The notes: generated from the sequence alone by a model not told the origin. A stretch of 64,000 bases of DNA from Azospirillum canadense (GCF_025961225.1 NZ_JAOQNG010000004.1:403001-467000); one strand, 5' to 3'. Numbered from the stretch's first letter, positions 49,749-58,246 are shown. Translations and numbers: made by a program.

Positions 49749-49764
49749 GGTCGCACGTGCGACC
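49749..49764. repeat. 16-base perfect palindrome
   Basis: GGTCGCACGTGCGACC is symmetric without a loop. It lies midway between the two TTAAAGCG-type hairpins. Confidence 0.7.
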
Positions 49765-49795
49765 GAAGCCCGGCCGGCGTGTGAGGCCATTTGAA

Positions 49796-49820
49796 TTAAA
49801 GCGAACGCAGTTCGCTTTAA
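49796..49820. repeat. Hairpin repeat, copy B
   Basis: TTAAAGCGAAC and GTTCGCTTTAA enclose GCA. The arms resemble copy A (AAAGCGGAT) in their outer half. The last four bases include the thiolase stop codon on the minus strand, so it may end that transcript. Confidence 0.7.
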
Positions 49821-51022
49821 ACGCGCTCGACGGCGATGGCGGTCGCCTCGCCGCCGCCGATGCACAGCGACGCAACGCCGCGCGTCTGGCCTCGCGCCGC
49901 CAGGGCGTGCAGAAGCGTGACGATCAGCCGGGCGCCGGTCGCGCCGATCGGGTGGCCGAGGGCGCAGGCGCCGCCATTGACGTTCAGCCGATCGCGCGGA
50001 ATGTCCAGGTCGCGCTGGGCCGCCATGGCGACGGCGGCGAAGGCCTCGTTGATCTCGAACAGGTCAACGTCACGGACCGACCAGCCCACCTTGCCCAGCA
50101 GCTTGCGGATCGCCGGGATCGGCGCGGTGGTGAACCAGGCCGGGTCCTGGCTGTGGGTGGCGTGCCCGCGGATGACCGCCAGGATCGGCAGCCCCTCGCG
50201 CTCGGCGACGGAGCGCCGTGTCAGCACCAGCGCGGCGGCGCCGTCGGCGTTGGCGGAAGAACTGGCCGCGGTGATCGTGCCGTCCTTGCGGAAGGCCGGC
50301 TTCAGCGCCGGGATCTTGTCCGGGGAGACCTTCAGCGGGTTCTCGTCCTGCGCGACCACGCGCTCCCCGCCCTTGGCGGGTACGGCAATCGGGGCGATCT
50401 CCGGCGCGAAGGCGCCGGTTTCCACCGCAGTGCGGGCGCGGGTCAGCGTCTCCACGGCGTAGGCGTCCTGGTCGGCGCGGCTGAAGCCGTAGGACTGGGC
50501 CGTGGCCTCGCCGAAGTCGCCCATCGGCCTGCCGCCCTCGTAGGCGTCCTCCAGCCCGTCGAGCATCAGGTGGTCGAGCAGCCGGTCGTGGCCGATGCGG
50601 TAGCCGCCGCGCGCCTTGGCCAGCAGGTAGGGGGCGTTGGTCATGGACTCCATGCCGCCGGCCACCACGATGTCGGCCGAACCGGCGCGGATCAGGTCGT
50701 GGGCCAGCATGGTGGCCTTCATGCCCGACCCGCAGACCTTGTTGACGGTGGTGGCGCCGGTCGCGTCCGGCAGCCCGGCGCCGCGCGCGGCCTGCCGGGC
50801 GGGGGCCTGCCCCTGGCCGGCCGGGAGCACGCAGCCCATCAGCACCTCGTCGACGCGGTCGGCCGCCAGCCCGGCGCGCTCCAGCGCCGCGCGGATGACG
50901 TGGGAGCCGAGCGCCGCCGCGGGCAGAGCCGACAGGTCGCCCTGGAACCGGCCGAGCGGCGTGCGGACGGCGGAGACGATGACAATCGGATCGGAATCGA
51001 TCGAAGCGAGGTGGGTGGGCAT
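49817..51022 (-). CDS. Acetyl-CoA C-acetyltransferase (thiolase)
   Basis: 401 aa from MPTHLASIDSDP. It condenses or cleaves acetoacetyl-CoA or 3-ketoacyl-CoA. The nucleophilic Cys97 is in NKVCGSGMKA. The other active-site residues are in LFEINEAFAAVAM, NGGACALGHPIGATGAR (His) and ASLCIGGGEATAI (second Cys). Size and pattern fit acetyl-CoA acetyltransferase better than FadA, but a role in degradation of other CoA esters is possible. An earlier in-frame ATG is 20 codons upstream. Divergent from the GlxA-type regulator. Confidence 0.93.
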   Translation of the reverse strand: MPTHLASIDSDPIVIVSAVRTPLGRFQGDLSALPAAALGSHVIRAALERAGLAADRVDEVLMGCVLPAGQGQAPARQAARGAGLPDATGATTVNKVCGSGMKATMLAHDLIRAGSADIVVAGGMESMTNAPYLLAKARGGYRIGHDRLLDHLMLDGLEDAYEGGRPMGDFGEATAQSYGFSRADQDAYAVETLTRARTAVETGAFAPEIAPIAVPAKGGERVVAQDENPLKVSPDKIPALKPAFRKDGTITAASSSANADGAAALVLTRRSVAEREGLPILAVIRGHATHSQDPAWFTTAPIPAIRKLLGKVGWSVRDVDLFEINEAFAAVAMAAQRDLDIPRDRLNVNGGACALGHPIGATGARLIVTLLHALAARGQTRGVASLCIGGGEATAIAVERV

Positions 51023-51099
51023 GGGCGCATCTCCAGTCCTGGGCGTCGCCTCGCGGGGCGGGCGCGCCATTAAATGACGCACATCATGAATATGAAATG

Positions 51100-51113
51100 A
51101 TGACGACCGTCAT
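51100..51113. promoter_or_regulatory. ATGACG/CGTCAT dyad upstream of the thiolase gene
   Basis: ATGACG and CGTCAT flank a two-base centre (AC) in an AT-rich stretch (51068-51120) between divergent genes. It is a plausible TetR or GlxA-type operator, 78 bases from the thiolase start. The stretch also holds CATCATGAA, seen again next to the TetR gene at 52912. Confidence 0.45.
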
Positions 51114-51254
51114 ATAATGTCAACTGGAATTCGTGCGGGGCTGCCCTTCCGGGGCCAATGAGGGTTTGGTTTCGGTGACGAGACGGTTGACAGCAACGCC
51201 TATGAGGTGTCCTGAATCGCGGCTGCCCGCTGAAACGAGACATTCGGAGAGCCC

Positions 51255-52208
51255 ATGCCCGCCATCGGATTCCTGGTTTTCGACGGCTTCCAGGTCATGG
51301 GAATGGCGGCGCTGTCGGTGTTCGAGATGGCGAACCATGTGTTGGACCGGCCGGCTTATGAGGTCCATGTCCTGTCGGAGCATGGCGGGCCGGTGAAAAG
51401 CTCGCTGGGCTTCAACATCGACACGGCACCTTTTGGCAGGGACTTCCGCGACACCACCATCACCATCGGCTCGCTGGTCGTGAAGCCGTCGTCGAACGGT
51501 TTTCTGGCCTATTTGCGGCAAGCCGCGACGGAGTCGCGCCGGATCGCCGGCATCTGCACCGGCGCCTTCGTGCTGGCGGAGGCCGGCCTACTCGACGGGC
51601 GCAAGGCGACCACCCACTGGGGCCACGCGCGGAGCCTCCAGCGCCAGTACCCCAAGGTCGTGGTGGAGGAGGACCGCATCTTCAGCGTCGACGGCAACGT
51701 CTGGACCTCGGCCGGGATGAGCGCCGGCGTGGATATGGCGCTCGCGCTGGTCGAGAACGACTTCGGGCAGGATGTCGCCAAGTCCGTCGCGCGCAAGCTC
51801 GTCGTCTACCTGCGCCGGGCCGGCGGGCAGTCGCAATTCTCCACGCTGCTCGAACTGGAGCCCAAGTCGGACCGGGTGCGCAAGGCGCTGATCTACGCCA
51901 AGGAGAACCTGAAGAACGAACTGTCGGTGGAGGAACTGGCCGAGGCCGCGAGCCTCAGCCCACGGCAGTTCAGCCGTGTCTTCCGGCAGGAGACCGGCCA
52001 GTCGCCGGCCAAGGCGGTCGAACACCTGCGTCTGGAAGCCGCCCGCGTGATGATGGAGGAGGGACGGCACCCCATGGACGTCATCGCCCGCGAAACCGGT
52101 TTCGCCGACCGCGAGCGCATGCGCCGGGCCTTCCTGCGCTCCTACGGACAGCCGCCGCAGGTCATCCGGCGGTCGGCGGAGAACGACCGGGCGCCCGCGG
52201 TCCACTGA
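51255..52208 (+). CDS. GlxA-type transcriptional regulator (DJ-1/PfpI domain plus AraC HTH)
   Basis: 317 aa. The N-terminal DJ-1/PfpI-like domain (1-170) has Cys101 in GICTGAFVLAEAGLL, then a typical HW motif (TTHWGHARSL). Two AraC helix-turn-helix motifs follow: LSVEELAEAASLSPRQFSRV and PMDVIARETGFADRERMRRA. GlxA-type regulators sense amines or quaternary ammonium compounds in relatives that control choline or carnitine catabolism; the effector here is unknown. Divergent from the thiolase, convergent with the TetR gene. Confidence 0.93.
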   Translation: MPAIGFLVFDGFQVMGMAALSVFEMANHVLDRPAYEVHVLSEHGGPVKSSLGFNIDTAPFGRDFRDTTITIGSLVVKPSSNGFLAYLRQAATESRRIAGICTGAFVLAEAGLLDGRKATTHWGHARSLQRQYPKVVVEEDRIFSVDGNVWTSAGMSAGVDMALALVENDFGQDVAKSVARKLVVYLRRAGGQSQFSTLLELEPKSDRVRKALIYAKENLKNELSVEELAEAASLSPRQFSRVFRQETGQSPAKAVEHLRLEAARVMMEEGRHPMDVIARETGFADRERMRRAFLRSYGQPPQVIRRSAENDRAPAVH

Positions 52209-52237
52209 GGTGGCCCACCCGCCGGAAGGACACCCCG

Positions 52238-52870
52238 TTACGCGTCGGGAGTCGTTCCGGACTTGGAACGGTGCTTTGCCGTGGACTTTCCGTCCGCCAG
52301 CGGAACGGCCGGGCCATGGGTCGCGGCGGCGGCCAGGATGGCGTCGGACAACCCTGGGTCATCGACCGCGCGCGACAGGATCACCGCCCCGATCAGTTCC
52401 GACAGAGCCGCGAGCGCCTGGGCGTGCCGCTCCTCCTCCGTTTCGCCGGGGACCAGCTTGGCCAGCACCTCGATGAAGGGGCGCAGGCCGTCGGTGAAGG
52501 CCCGCCGCACGGACTCCGGCTGGCGCACCACATCGCCGCCCAGCGTCGCGATGGGACAGCCCTTGGTGATGTTGTCGCGATGCCGGGCGGACAGATAGTT
52601 GCCGGTGATCGTCGCCAGCGCCTCCGCCGGCTTTTCCTCGGCCAACGTCGCCCAGCGTTCCGCAGCGCCGGACATCGCGGTGGCGCAGGCCTCGGCGGCA
52701 AGGTCGTCCTTCGATGCGAAGTGGCCGTAGAAACCGCCGTGGGTCAGGCCGGCCTCCTTCATCAGGTCGGCGACGCCGATCCCGTTGAATCCCTTTTCGC
52801 GGAACAGCGCGCTTGCCACATCGACGATGCGGCGCCGGTTTTCCGCCGCCTTTTCCCTGCTCACCCGCAT
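52238..52870 (-). CDS. TetR/AcrR family transcriptional regulator
   Basis: 210 aa. Helix-turn-helix at about 10-55 (RIVDVASALFREKGFNGIGV, then GLTHGGFYGHFASKDDLAAE). The C-terminal ligand domain contains RHRDNITKGCPIATLGGDVV, a block typical of the group that responds to reactive electrophiles or toxic small molecules, with a cysteine. The C-terminal 25 residues are a hydrophilic tail. Target unknown; the nearest same-strand gene is the NsrR-type regulator upstream. Confidence 0.92.
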   Translation of the reverse strand: MRVSREKAAENRRRIVDVASALFREKGFNGIGVADLMKEAGLTHGGFYGHFASKDDLAAEACATAMSGAAERWATLAEEKPAEALATITGNYLSARHRDNITKGCPIATLGGDVVRQPESVRRAFTDGLRPFIEVLAKLVPGETEEERHAQALAALSELIGAVILSRAVDDPGLSDAILAAAATHGPAVPLADGKSTAKHRSKSGTTPDA

Positions 52871-52944
52871 GCCCGCACCTCCGCTCCAGTACGGGCTTTA
52901 TATATGTTGTTCATCATGAAAGCGCAAATCTGGAAAGCGGCGGG

Positions 52945-53442
52945 TCAGGGGATTCCAGCGCTTTCGGGCAATGGGAGAGGTGGCGGGAGAGGTGGCGGGA
53001 CCGGCAATCCCAGCAGGGTGGCCACGCTCTGCCGCTGGTGGACGATGTCCTCCAGCGTGTAACCGTCCAGCACCGCCAAAAAGGCCTCCAGCGCCTCGCG
53101 CAGGGCCGTACGCAGGGTGCAGGCCGGGGAAAGGCGGCAGGCGGAGGGGCCGCCGTTGGGCGCGGCCATGCATTCCACGATGGCCAGATCCTGCTCGGTG
53201 TAGCGGATGACGTCACCGATGCGGATCTGGTCGGCCGGGCGGCCGAGCCGTAGGCCCCCGTTCCGCCCGCGGACCGTCTCCAGATAACCGCCGAGCCCCA
53301 GCTGGTGGGCGACCTTCATCAAGTGGTTCTTTGAGATGCCATAGGCCTGCGCGACCTCGCTGATCGTCGGCAGGCCGTCTTTGCGCACCGCCACATACAT
53401 CAGCAGCCGCAGCGCATAATCGGTGTAGCTCGACAAATGCAT
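52945..53442 (-). CDS. nsrR: Rrf2 family regulator, NsrR type
   Basis: 165 aa from MHLSSYTDYALR. Winged helix near 1-75 (SEVAQAYGISKNHLMKVAHQ). Three cysteines, Cys91, Cys102 and Cys108 (CRLSPACTL), match the [Fe-S] cluster ligands of nitric-oxide-sensing NsrR, and Asp8 is at the place of the fourth ligand. The C-terminus is a proline-rich tail (PVPPPLPPPLPLP). No NO-detoxifying enzyme is next to it. An AT-rich ATAATTAT palindrome at 53471-53478, 29 bases upstream of the start, could be its own operator. Confidence 0.85.
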   Translation of the reverse strand: MHLSSYTDYALRLLMYVAVRKDGLPTISEVAQAYGISKNHLMKVAHQLGLGGYLETVRGRNGGLRLGRPADQIRIGDVIRYTEQDLAIVECMAAPNGGPSACRLSPACTLRTALREALEAFLAVLDGYTLEDIVHQRQSVATLLGLPVPPPLPPPLPLPESAGIP

Positions 53443-53671
53443 CCCGGCACCAAAGCTGCATGAGAAAGGCATAATTATAGGCGGCCGATCGCGCCTTGCC
53501 AACGCCAGTCGGCCAGCCGGCCGCATTCGCCGCAGCCGTCTGTTATGTTTTGAAGACGGAACGTTCCACTCGCGGGCTGAACCAGGGGATGGATAATCGG
53601 AACTCGCCGCCCCGGCGGATGTTGGCCTTCGACGACAGGCTGATGTCATGCGACGGGCAAGGGAGAATGGA

Positions 53672-53977
53672 ATGGCGGAACGAAACGGCGGCAAGGGGGC
53701 TTCGAGCGGGAAAGCTCCCGATTTCGGCCCGGTCGGCGGTGGTGAGCCGGTGACGCCCGGCCGCGCCGGCCAGGGCATGGGGGTTTCGGTCGGCGACTAC
53801 ACGGAGGCTCCGCCCGAGCCGGCGCGGACGGCGGCGGACGGCCCTTCCACCACGGTCACCGTCGGTGAGGACACCGGCCAGCGCCGGGATCTTCCCGACC
53901 AGGACGCCGCCCCGCCGACGCCGAAGGCGGACGCCGGGAAACGGCCGCGCCGCGACGCGGAGGACCCGCAGGGATAG
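53672..53977 (+). CDS. Low-complexity hypothetical protein
   Basis: 101 aa, rich in Gly, Pro, Asp and Arg, without a recognisable fold. GGGAGAATGGA lies just before the ATG. There is no signal peptide or membrane segment. An earlier ATG eight codons upstream is possible. The order-poor composition suggests a disordered protein; it may also be a spurious frame, though the codon pattern resembles real genes here. It is 27 bases from the convergent glycosyltransferase stop. Confidence 0.4.
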   Translation: MAERNGGKGASSGKAPDFGPVGGGEPVTPGRAGQGMGVSVGDYTEAPPEPARTAADGPSTTVTVGEDTGQRRDLPDQDAAPPTPKADAGKRPRRDAEDPQG

Positions 53978-54004
53978 TCAACCCCAACCGCCCGGCGGCC
54001 GGGA

Positions 54005-55081
54005 TCACAAGCGATCCAGCGCGTCGGCGACCAAGCGGGCGGCCTTGTCCCAGCTTTCCCCGGCGACGCACGCGCGCTGGCGCCGGACGCGCTCCGGGCT
54101 GTTGGTGTTTCCACCGGTGACGGCCAGCGCACGAATGAACCAGTCCGCGCCGGAGACCGCCGCCACCACCTCGCGATACTCCTCCAGCGCCGGGCCGCCG
54201 GTCGCCACCACCGGCGTGCCGGCGGCGAGGTATTCGCGCAGCTTCAACGGGGTGCAGGCGTTCATCCGCGGCGTGTCGCGCAAGGGCAGGATCGACGCCG
54301 TCCAGTGCTGGGAATAGTCGGGCAGGGACTCGTGGGGACGCGGCCCGGCGAGCACCAGGTTGGGCAGGCCGCTCAGCACCGGCGGACGCTCCGGGATGGG
54401 GCCGATCAGGAAGAAGGTCCAGTGGGGCAGCGCCTCCGCCGCGGCGGCGATCAGGTCGGTGTCGACCCAGGGCGTCAGGCCGCCATAGAAGCCCGCGACG
54501 AACCCATCCGGCAGATCGGACGCGCGCGGGGCGGGGGTGGCGAACAGGTCCATGTCCACCCCATGAGGCACCATGATGGTTTTGTAGCGCGGAAAACGCG
54601 CGGCCAGCGTCGGGCTGGACGCCAGCACCAGGTCGGCGCGCTCGACCAGTTCGTCCTCCATCGCGCGCAGCGGCCCGCGGTCGCCGCCCTCCAGCGCGGA
54701 GATGTCGTCGTCGCATTGGTAGACGACGGCGCGCTCCCCAAGACGCCCCACCGCATCCACCGCGGTCGGCCATGAGGCCCACAGGATCGGCCGCGCGATC
54801 CCGAGGTCGGCCATGGCGCCCTGCACCTGCCGGCCGAGCAGGTGCCGGTTGGCTTGGCGCGCCAGGGGATTGCCGCGCATGGGAACCGTGCGCGGAGTCA
54901 GCACGCGGATGTCGCCGGGGCACGGTGCTCCGTCCGCCGAACCCCGGCGGCCGGTCGCGTTCACCCAGAGCATCCGGCGGCCTTGCGGGTGGCCTTGCGG
55001 GTTCAGGCGGCGGACGATCTGCTCGGTCCCGCTGGGGTGAACGCCCCACTCTTTGCCGAAAATGACGAGATCGGCGGTCAC
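54005..55081 (-). CDS. Glycosyltransferase (family 1/4 type)
   Basis: 358 aa from GTG, which overlaps the stop of the acetyltransferase gene in a four-base GTGA arrangement. The C-terminal nucleotide-sugar domain shows GFYGGLTPWVDTDLIAAAAE, then HESLPDYSQHWTASILPL and the donor-binding CTPLKLREYLAAGTPVVATG with Glu-x7-like contacts. The N-terminal half has PHGVDMDLFATPAPR. It probably adds a sugar in exopolysaccharide, O-antigen or glycolipid synthesis. Coupled to an acyltransferase that may decorate the same product. Confidence 0.85.
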   Translation of the reverse strand: MTADLVIFGKEWGVHPSGTEQIVRRLNPQGHPQGRRMLWVNATGRRGSADGAPCPGDIRVLTPRTVPMRGNPLARQANRHLLGRQVQGAMADLGIARPILWASWPTAVDAVGRLGERAVVYQCDDDISALEGGDRGPLRAMEDELVERADLVLASSPTLAARFPRYKTIMVPHGVDMDLFATPAPRASDLPDGFVAGFYGGLTPWVDTDLIAAAAEALPHWTFFLIGPIPERPPVLSGLPNLVLAGPRPHESLPDYSQHWTASILPLRDTPRMNACTPLKLREYLAAGTPVVATGGPALEEYREVVAAVSGADWFIRALAVTGGNTNSPERVRRQRACVAGESWDKAARLVADALDRL

Positions 55082-55698
55082 AGGCGGTGTCCCGAGGGGT
55101 TTGGCGCCAGCGGGCGGATGACCCGGGCCGGAATGCCGCCGGCCAGGACCATCGGCGGTAGGTCGTGGGTCACCACGCTTCCCGCCGCGACCACGGTGCC
55201 CCGCCCGATCCGCACGCCCGCGCCGACGACCACGCCCGTCGACAGCCACACCTCGTCCTCCAGCACGATGTCGCCCACCCCGGTTCCGCCATTTGGGAGG
55301 TTGGCGCCCGGAAGGTCGGCGGCCCAGGCGGCCGGGTCCTGCGGATGGCCGGGGTAGCCGGCCAGCACGGCGCGCCCGGCGATCCGCACGTTGTCGCCCA
55401 GGGTCACGCGCCGGCCGACGGCGATGGTCGTCTCCCAGCCGATGTCGACGTTGCGCCCGACGAACAGTTCGGGCACTTCGTCTCCCGCACCGCGGCCGGA
55501 GAAGGTGATCCGGTCCGACACGCGGCAACCGGTGCCCAGGGTCAGCCGCAGCGGGCCGAGAACCTGCGGCGGGGCTCCAAGGCGCTCCGGCGCTGGGGCG
55601 GGCTGCGTCGGCGGCGCCTGCCGGCCGCCGAGCGCATTCAGGGCCTTTTGAAGGCAGGCGTCGATCCAGCGGCGCGGGGAGAGAGCGGTGGTCTTCAT
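55078..55698 (-). CDS. Left-handed beta-helix (hexapeptide) acetyltransferase
   Basis: 206 aa. Hexapeptide-repeat turns dominate 60-200: VGRNVDIGWETTIAVGRRVT, LGDNVRIAGRAVLAGYPGHP, LEDEVWLSTGVVVGAGVRIG, RGTVVAAGSVVTHDLPPMVL and GGIPARVIRPLAP, the last being the typical WbbJ/serine-acetyltransferase-type end. The first 50 residues are not part of the helix and are Pro-rich. It probably O-acetylates a sugar. Divergent from the LuxO-like gene with a sigma-54-like box in between. Confidence 0.88.
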   Translation of the reverse strand: MKTTALSPRRWIDACLQKALNALGGRQAPPTQPAPAPERLGAPPQVLGPLRLTLGTGCRVSDRITFSGRGAGDEVPELFVGRNVDIGWETTIAVGRRVTLGDNVRIAGRAVLAGYPGHPQDPAAWAADLPGANLPNGGTGVGDIVLEDEVWLSTGVVVGAGVRIGRGTVVAAGSVVTHDLPPMVLAGGIPARVIRPLAPNPSGHRL

Positions 55699-55746
55699 GG
55701 TCGGTCCTCTGCCTTCAGGTCGGCATCCAGGTCGGAAGACCGACAC

Positions 55747-55763
55747 TGCACGCCGCGGGCCAA
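55747..55763 (-). promoter_or_regulatory. Sigma-54-like element upstream of the acetyltransferase/glycosyltransferase pair
   Basis: Minus strand TTGGCCCGCGGCGTGCA has GG and GC ten bases apart and two mismatches to TTGGCACGN4TTGCA. The start point would be near 55736, about 38 bases before the ATG. In such GC-rich DNA this could occur by chance, but it lies opposite a sigma-54 activator gene. Confidence 0.4.
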
Positions 55764-55969
55764 GCGTCAGCCGGGCCGGAAACCGCGCCGCGCGGACCTG
55801 TGCGCGTCGGGCGCCGTCATTTCGGCTCTCACGCTGCGAGATGCTGTCGCAGAAGGCGTTCGCCGCCGATCCGCGCCCGCGTTCGGGAATGCACGAAGAC
55901 GGAAAGGGCGCTACAACTTGCTGAACCGGCATCCCGCGTGTGCCGGTCCGGGAGGGGGAGGGCTCGATC

Positions 55970-57391
55970 GTGGGTTCACGGGCGCACAGGATTCTGCTGA
56001 TCGAGGACACGGCCCCCCTGGCCCGGCTCTACATTGAGTTCATGCGGGCCGAGGGTCATAAGGTAGCCCACGCCGAAACCGGGCGGGAGGCCCTGGCGGC
56101 CGCGGAGGCCTGCCCGCCCGACGGCGTGATCCTCGACCTGAAGCTGCCGGACATGGAAGGGCTGGACGTCCTGCGCATCCTGCGGGAGCGCGATCCGGAC
56201 GTGTCGGTGATCGTCGTCACCGCGCACGGCTCGGTCGGTGTGGCGGTGGAGGCGATGCGCTGCGGCGCCTTCGACTTCCTGGTCAAGCCCTTCACCGCCG
56301 ACCGTCTGAACGTCACGCTGCGCAACGCGCTGGAGCGCCGCTCGCTGGCGCGGATGGTCGACGATTACCGCCGGGACCTGGACCGCGACCGCTTCCACGG
56401 CTTCATCGGCGCTTCGCCGGAGATGCAGGCCGTCTATCGCACGATCGAAAGCGTCGCGGCCAGCCGCGCCAGCGTCTTCATCACCGGCGAAAGCGGCACC
56501 GGGAAGGAGGTCGCGGCGGAGGCGATCCACCAGGCCAGCCCGCGCCGCGGCAAACCCTTCGTCGCGCTGAACAGCGCGGCGATCCCGAAGGACCTGCTGG
56601 AAAGCGAGATCTTCGGCCATGTCCGCGGCGCTTTCACCGGGGCGACCGCCGACCGCGTCGGGGCGGCGGCGCAGGCGGACGGCGGGACGCTGTTCCTGGA
56701 CGAAGTGTGCGAGATGCCCTTCGACCTCCAGGCCAAGCTGCTGCGCTTCATTCAGACCGGGGTGATCCAGCCGGTGGGAAGCTCCAGGGCGGAGAAGGTG
56801 GACGTCCGCTTCGTCGCCGCCACCAACCGCGACCCCCTGCGCGAGGTGGAGGAGGGGCGCTTCCGCGAGGATCTCTACTATCGCCTGCACGTCATCCCGT
56901 TGCACCTGCCGCCGTTGCGTGACCGCGGCGGCGACGTGCTGCTGATTGCCCGCGCGCTGCTGGCCGACTGCGCGCGGGAGGAAGGGCGCAGATTCACCGC
57001 CTTCGCGCCGGAGGTCGAGGCCGCCTTCCGGTCCTGCGACTGGCCGGGCAACATCCGGCAGATGCAGAATGTGGTGCGGCAGATCGTGGTGCTGCATGAC
57101 GGCGAGGTCGTGACGGCGGACATGCTGCCGCCCCCCCTGCGCGGCGGCGGAGCGTCGACGCGGCGGGCCGCGGTCCTTCCCGCGGCGGCCCAGGCCGCAT
57201 CCCCGGCCGACCCGGCGGCGGAGGAGACCATCACGCCCCTCTGGCGCCTGGAAAAGGACATGATCCAGCGCGCGCTGCGCCTGTGCAGCGACGACGTCCC
57301 GCGCGCGGCCTCGCTGCTGGAGATCAGCCCCTCCACCATCTACCGCAAGCTCCAGCAGTGGAAAGCCGATGGCGACGGGGGAGAGGGCTGA
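55970..57391 (+). CDS. LuxO-like sigma-54-dependent response regulator
   Basis: 473 aa from GTG, chosen because GGGAGGGGGAGGG sits just before it; a GTG ten codons upstream is the alternative. Receiver domain 4-122 with phospho-acceptor Asp56 (ILDLKLPDMEGLDVL) and Lys106. AAA+ domain from 141: Walker A GESGTGKE, sigma-54 contact GAFTGA at 220-225, Walker B LFLDEVCEM. A Fis-type HTH ends it (DVPRAASLLEISPSTIYRKL). The pattern from QAVYRTI through RFIQTG, CATNRDP-like and DMLPPPL follows Vibrio LuxO closely along the whole protein. It overlaps the REC-Hpt gene by one base. Confidence 0.92.
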   Translation: MGSRAHRILLIEDTAPLARLYIEFMRAEGHKVAHAETGREALAAAEACPPDGVILDLKLPDMEGLDVLRILRERDPDVSVIVVTAHGSVGVAVEAMRCGAFDFLVKPFTADRLNVTLRNALERRSLARMVDDYRRDLDRDRFHGFIGASPEMQAVYRTIESVAASRASVFITGESGTGKEVAAEAIHQASPRRGKPFVALNSAAIPKDLLESEIFGHVRGAFTGATADRVGAAAQADGGTLFLDEVCEMPFDLQAKLLRFIQTGVIQPVGSSRAEKVDVRFVAATNRDPLREVEEGRFREDLYYRLHVIPLHLPPLRDRGGDVLLIARALLADCAREEGRRFTAFAPEVEAAFRSCDWPGNIRQMQNVVRQIVVLHDGEVVTADMLPPPLRGGGASTRRAAVLPAAAQAASPADPAAEETITPLWRLEKDMIQRALRLCSDDVPRAASLLEISPSTIYRKLQQWKADGDGGEG

Positions 57392-58155
57392 TGACGCAGG
57401 CGCCGGTGCGGGCCCAAGCGCTGACCGGGCGCATCCTGGTCGCGGAGGACAACCCGACGAACCAGCTGATCGTCGCGTCCCTGCTGCGCCGCGCCGGCCA
57501 TGCGGTGGAGGTCGCGGGTGACGGGGCGGAGGCGGTGTCCATCCTTCTGGGGACCGGCGCCGACCTCGTGCTGATGGACGTCCAGATGCCGGGCATGGAC
57601 GGCCTCGCGGCGGCGCAGGCCATCCGGCTGTTGGGCGATCCCTGGGCGCGTGTCCCAATCGTCGCGCTGACGGCCGACACCCTGCCGGAAACGCGGGAAG
57701 CCTGCCGGGCGGCGGGCATGGACGACCACCTCGGCAAGCCGGTCAACCCGGCGGCCCTGCTGGCCGTCGTGGAGCGCTGGCTGTCGCCGTCCAGCGGCGC
57801 GGAGGAGGAGGAGGACCGGACGGGCGTGCCGCCAGCGCTGGACAGCACGATCCTGGACGAGGCGATGGCGTCCCTGCCGGAGGAGGAGCGGCGGCGGATC
57901 ATCGACAGCTTCCTTGGCGATCTGGACCGCCGGCTCCTCCGGCTGGAGGCGCTGTCCGACGGGAGCGACCTGCGTCGCCTCGCGGCGGAGGCGCACGACC
58001 TGTCCAGCATGGCCGGCAGTTTCGGTGGCATGGCCGTCATGCGGATCGCGACGCGCATTGAAGTCGCCTGCCGCGGCGGGGAGGATGCGCAGGCCCTGGC
58101 CCTGTTGCCGGGGCTGGTGGCCGAAGCCAAGCGCCTGAGGCAGGCGTTCCGCTAA
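57391..58155 (+). CDS. Receiver-Hpt phosphotransfer protein
   Basis: 254 aa. The receiver (14-130) has acceptor Asp63 in LVLMDVQMPGMDG and Lys116. A Hpt domain follows (about 150-250), with the phospho-His His202 in AEAHDLSSMAGSFGG; the usual Lys-Gly after the His is replaced by Ser-Ser. TGATG overlap with the LuxO-like gene means coupled translation. In Vibrio, LuxO is similarly paired with the Hpt protein LuxU; here the Hpt carries an extra receiver. It probably passes phosphate between a hybrid kinase and the regulator. Confidence 0.9.
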   Translation: MTQAPVRAQALTGRILVAEDNPTNQLIVASLLRRAGHAVEVAGDGAEAVSILLGTGADLVLMDVQMPGMDGLAAAQAIRLLGDPWARVPIVALTADTLPETREACRAAGMDDHLGKPVNPAALLAVVERWLSPSSGAEEEEDRTGVPPALDSTILDEAMASLPEEERRRIIDSFLGDLDRRLLRLEALSDGSDLRRLAAEAHDLSSMAGSFGGMAVMRIATRIEVACRGGEDAQALALLPGLVAEAKRLRQAFR

Positions 58156-58216
58156 TTACGCATTCAATTCGTTCAATGTCGTCGGGAATTCCACATTTCT
58201 GAAAAATAAAATCCAC

Positions 58217-58246
58217 TTGAAGGATAGACTTCTCTGGTGTTCTAAT
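58217..58246 (+). promoter_or_regulatory. Sigma-70-type promoter of the sulfate-binding protein gene
   Basis: TTGAAG (58217-58222) and TCTAAT (58241-58246) with an 18-base spacer, in an AT-rich stretch. The start point near 58253 gives a short leader of about 28 bases before the ATG. Confidence 0.4.

Noticed and set aside
53672..53977. The 101-aa protein as a confident gene
   Set aside because: Kept only at low confidence: composition is low-complexity and no family is visible, although the ribosome site is good.
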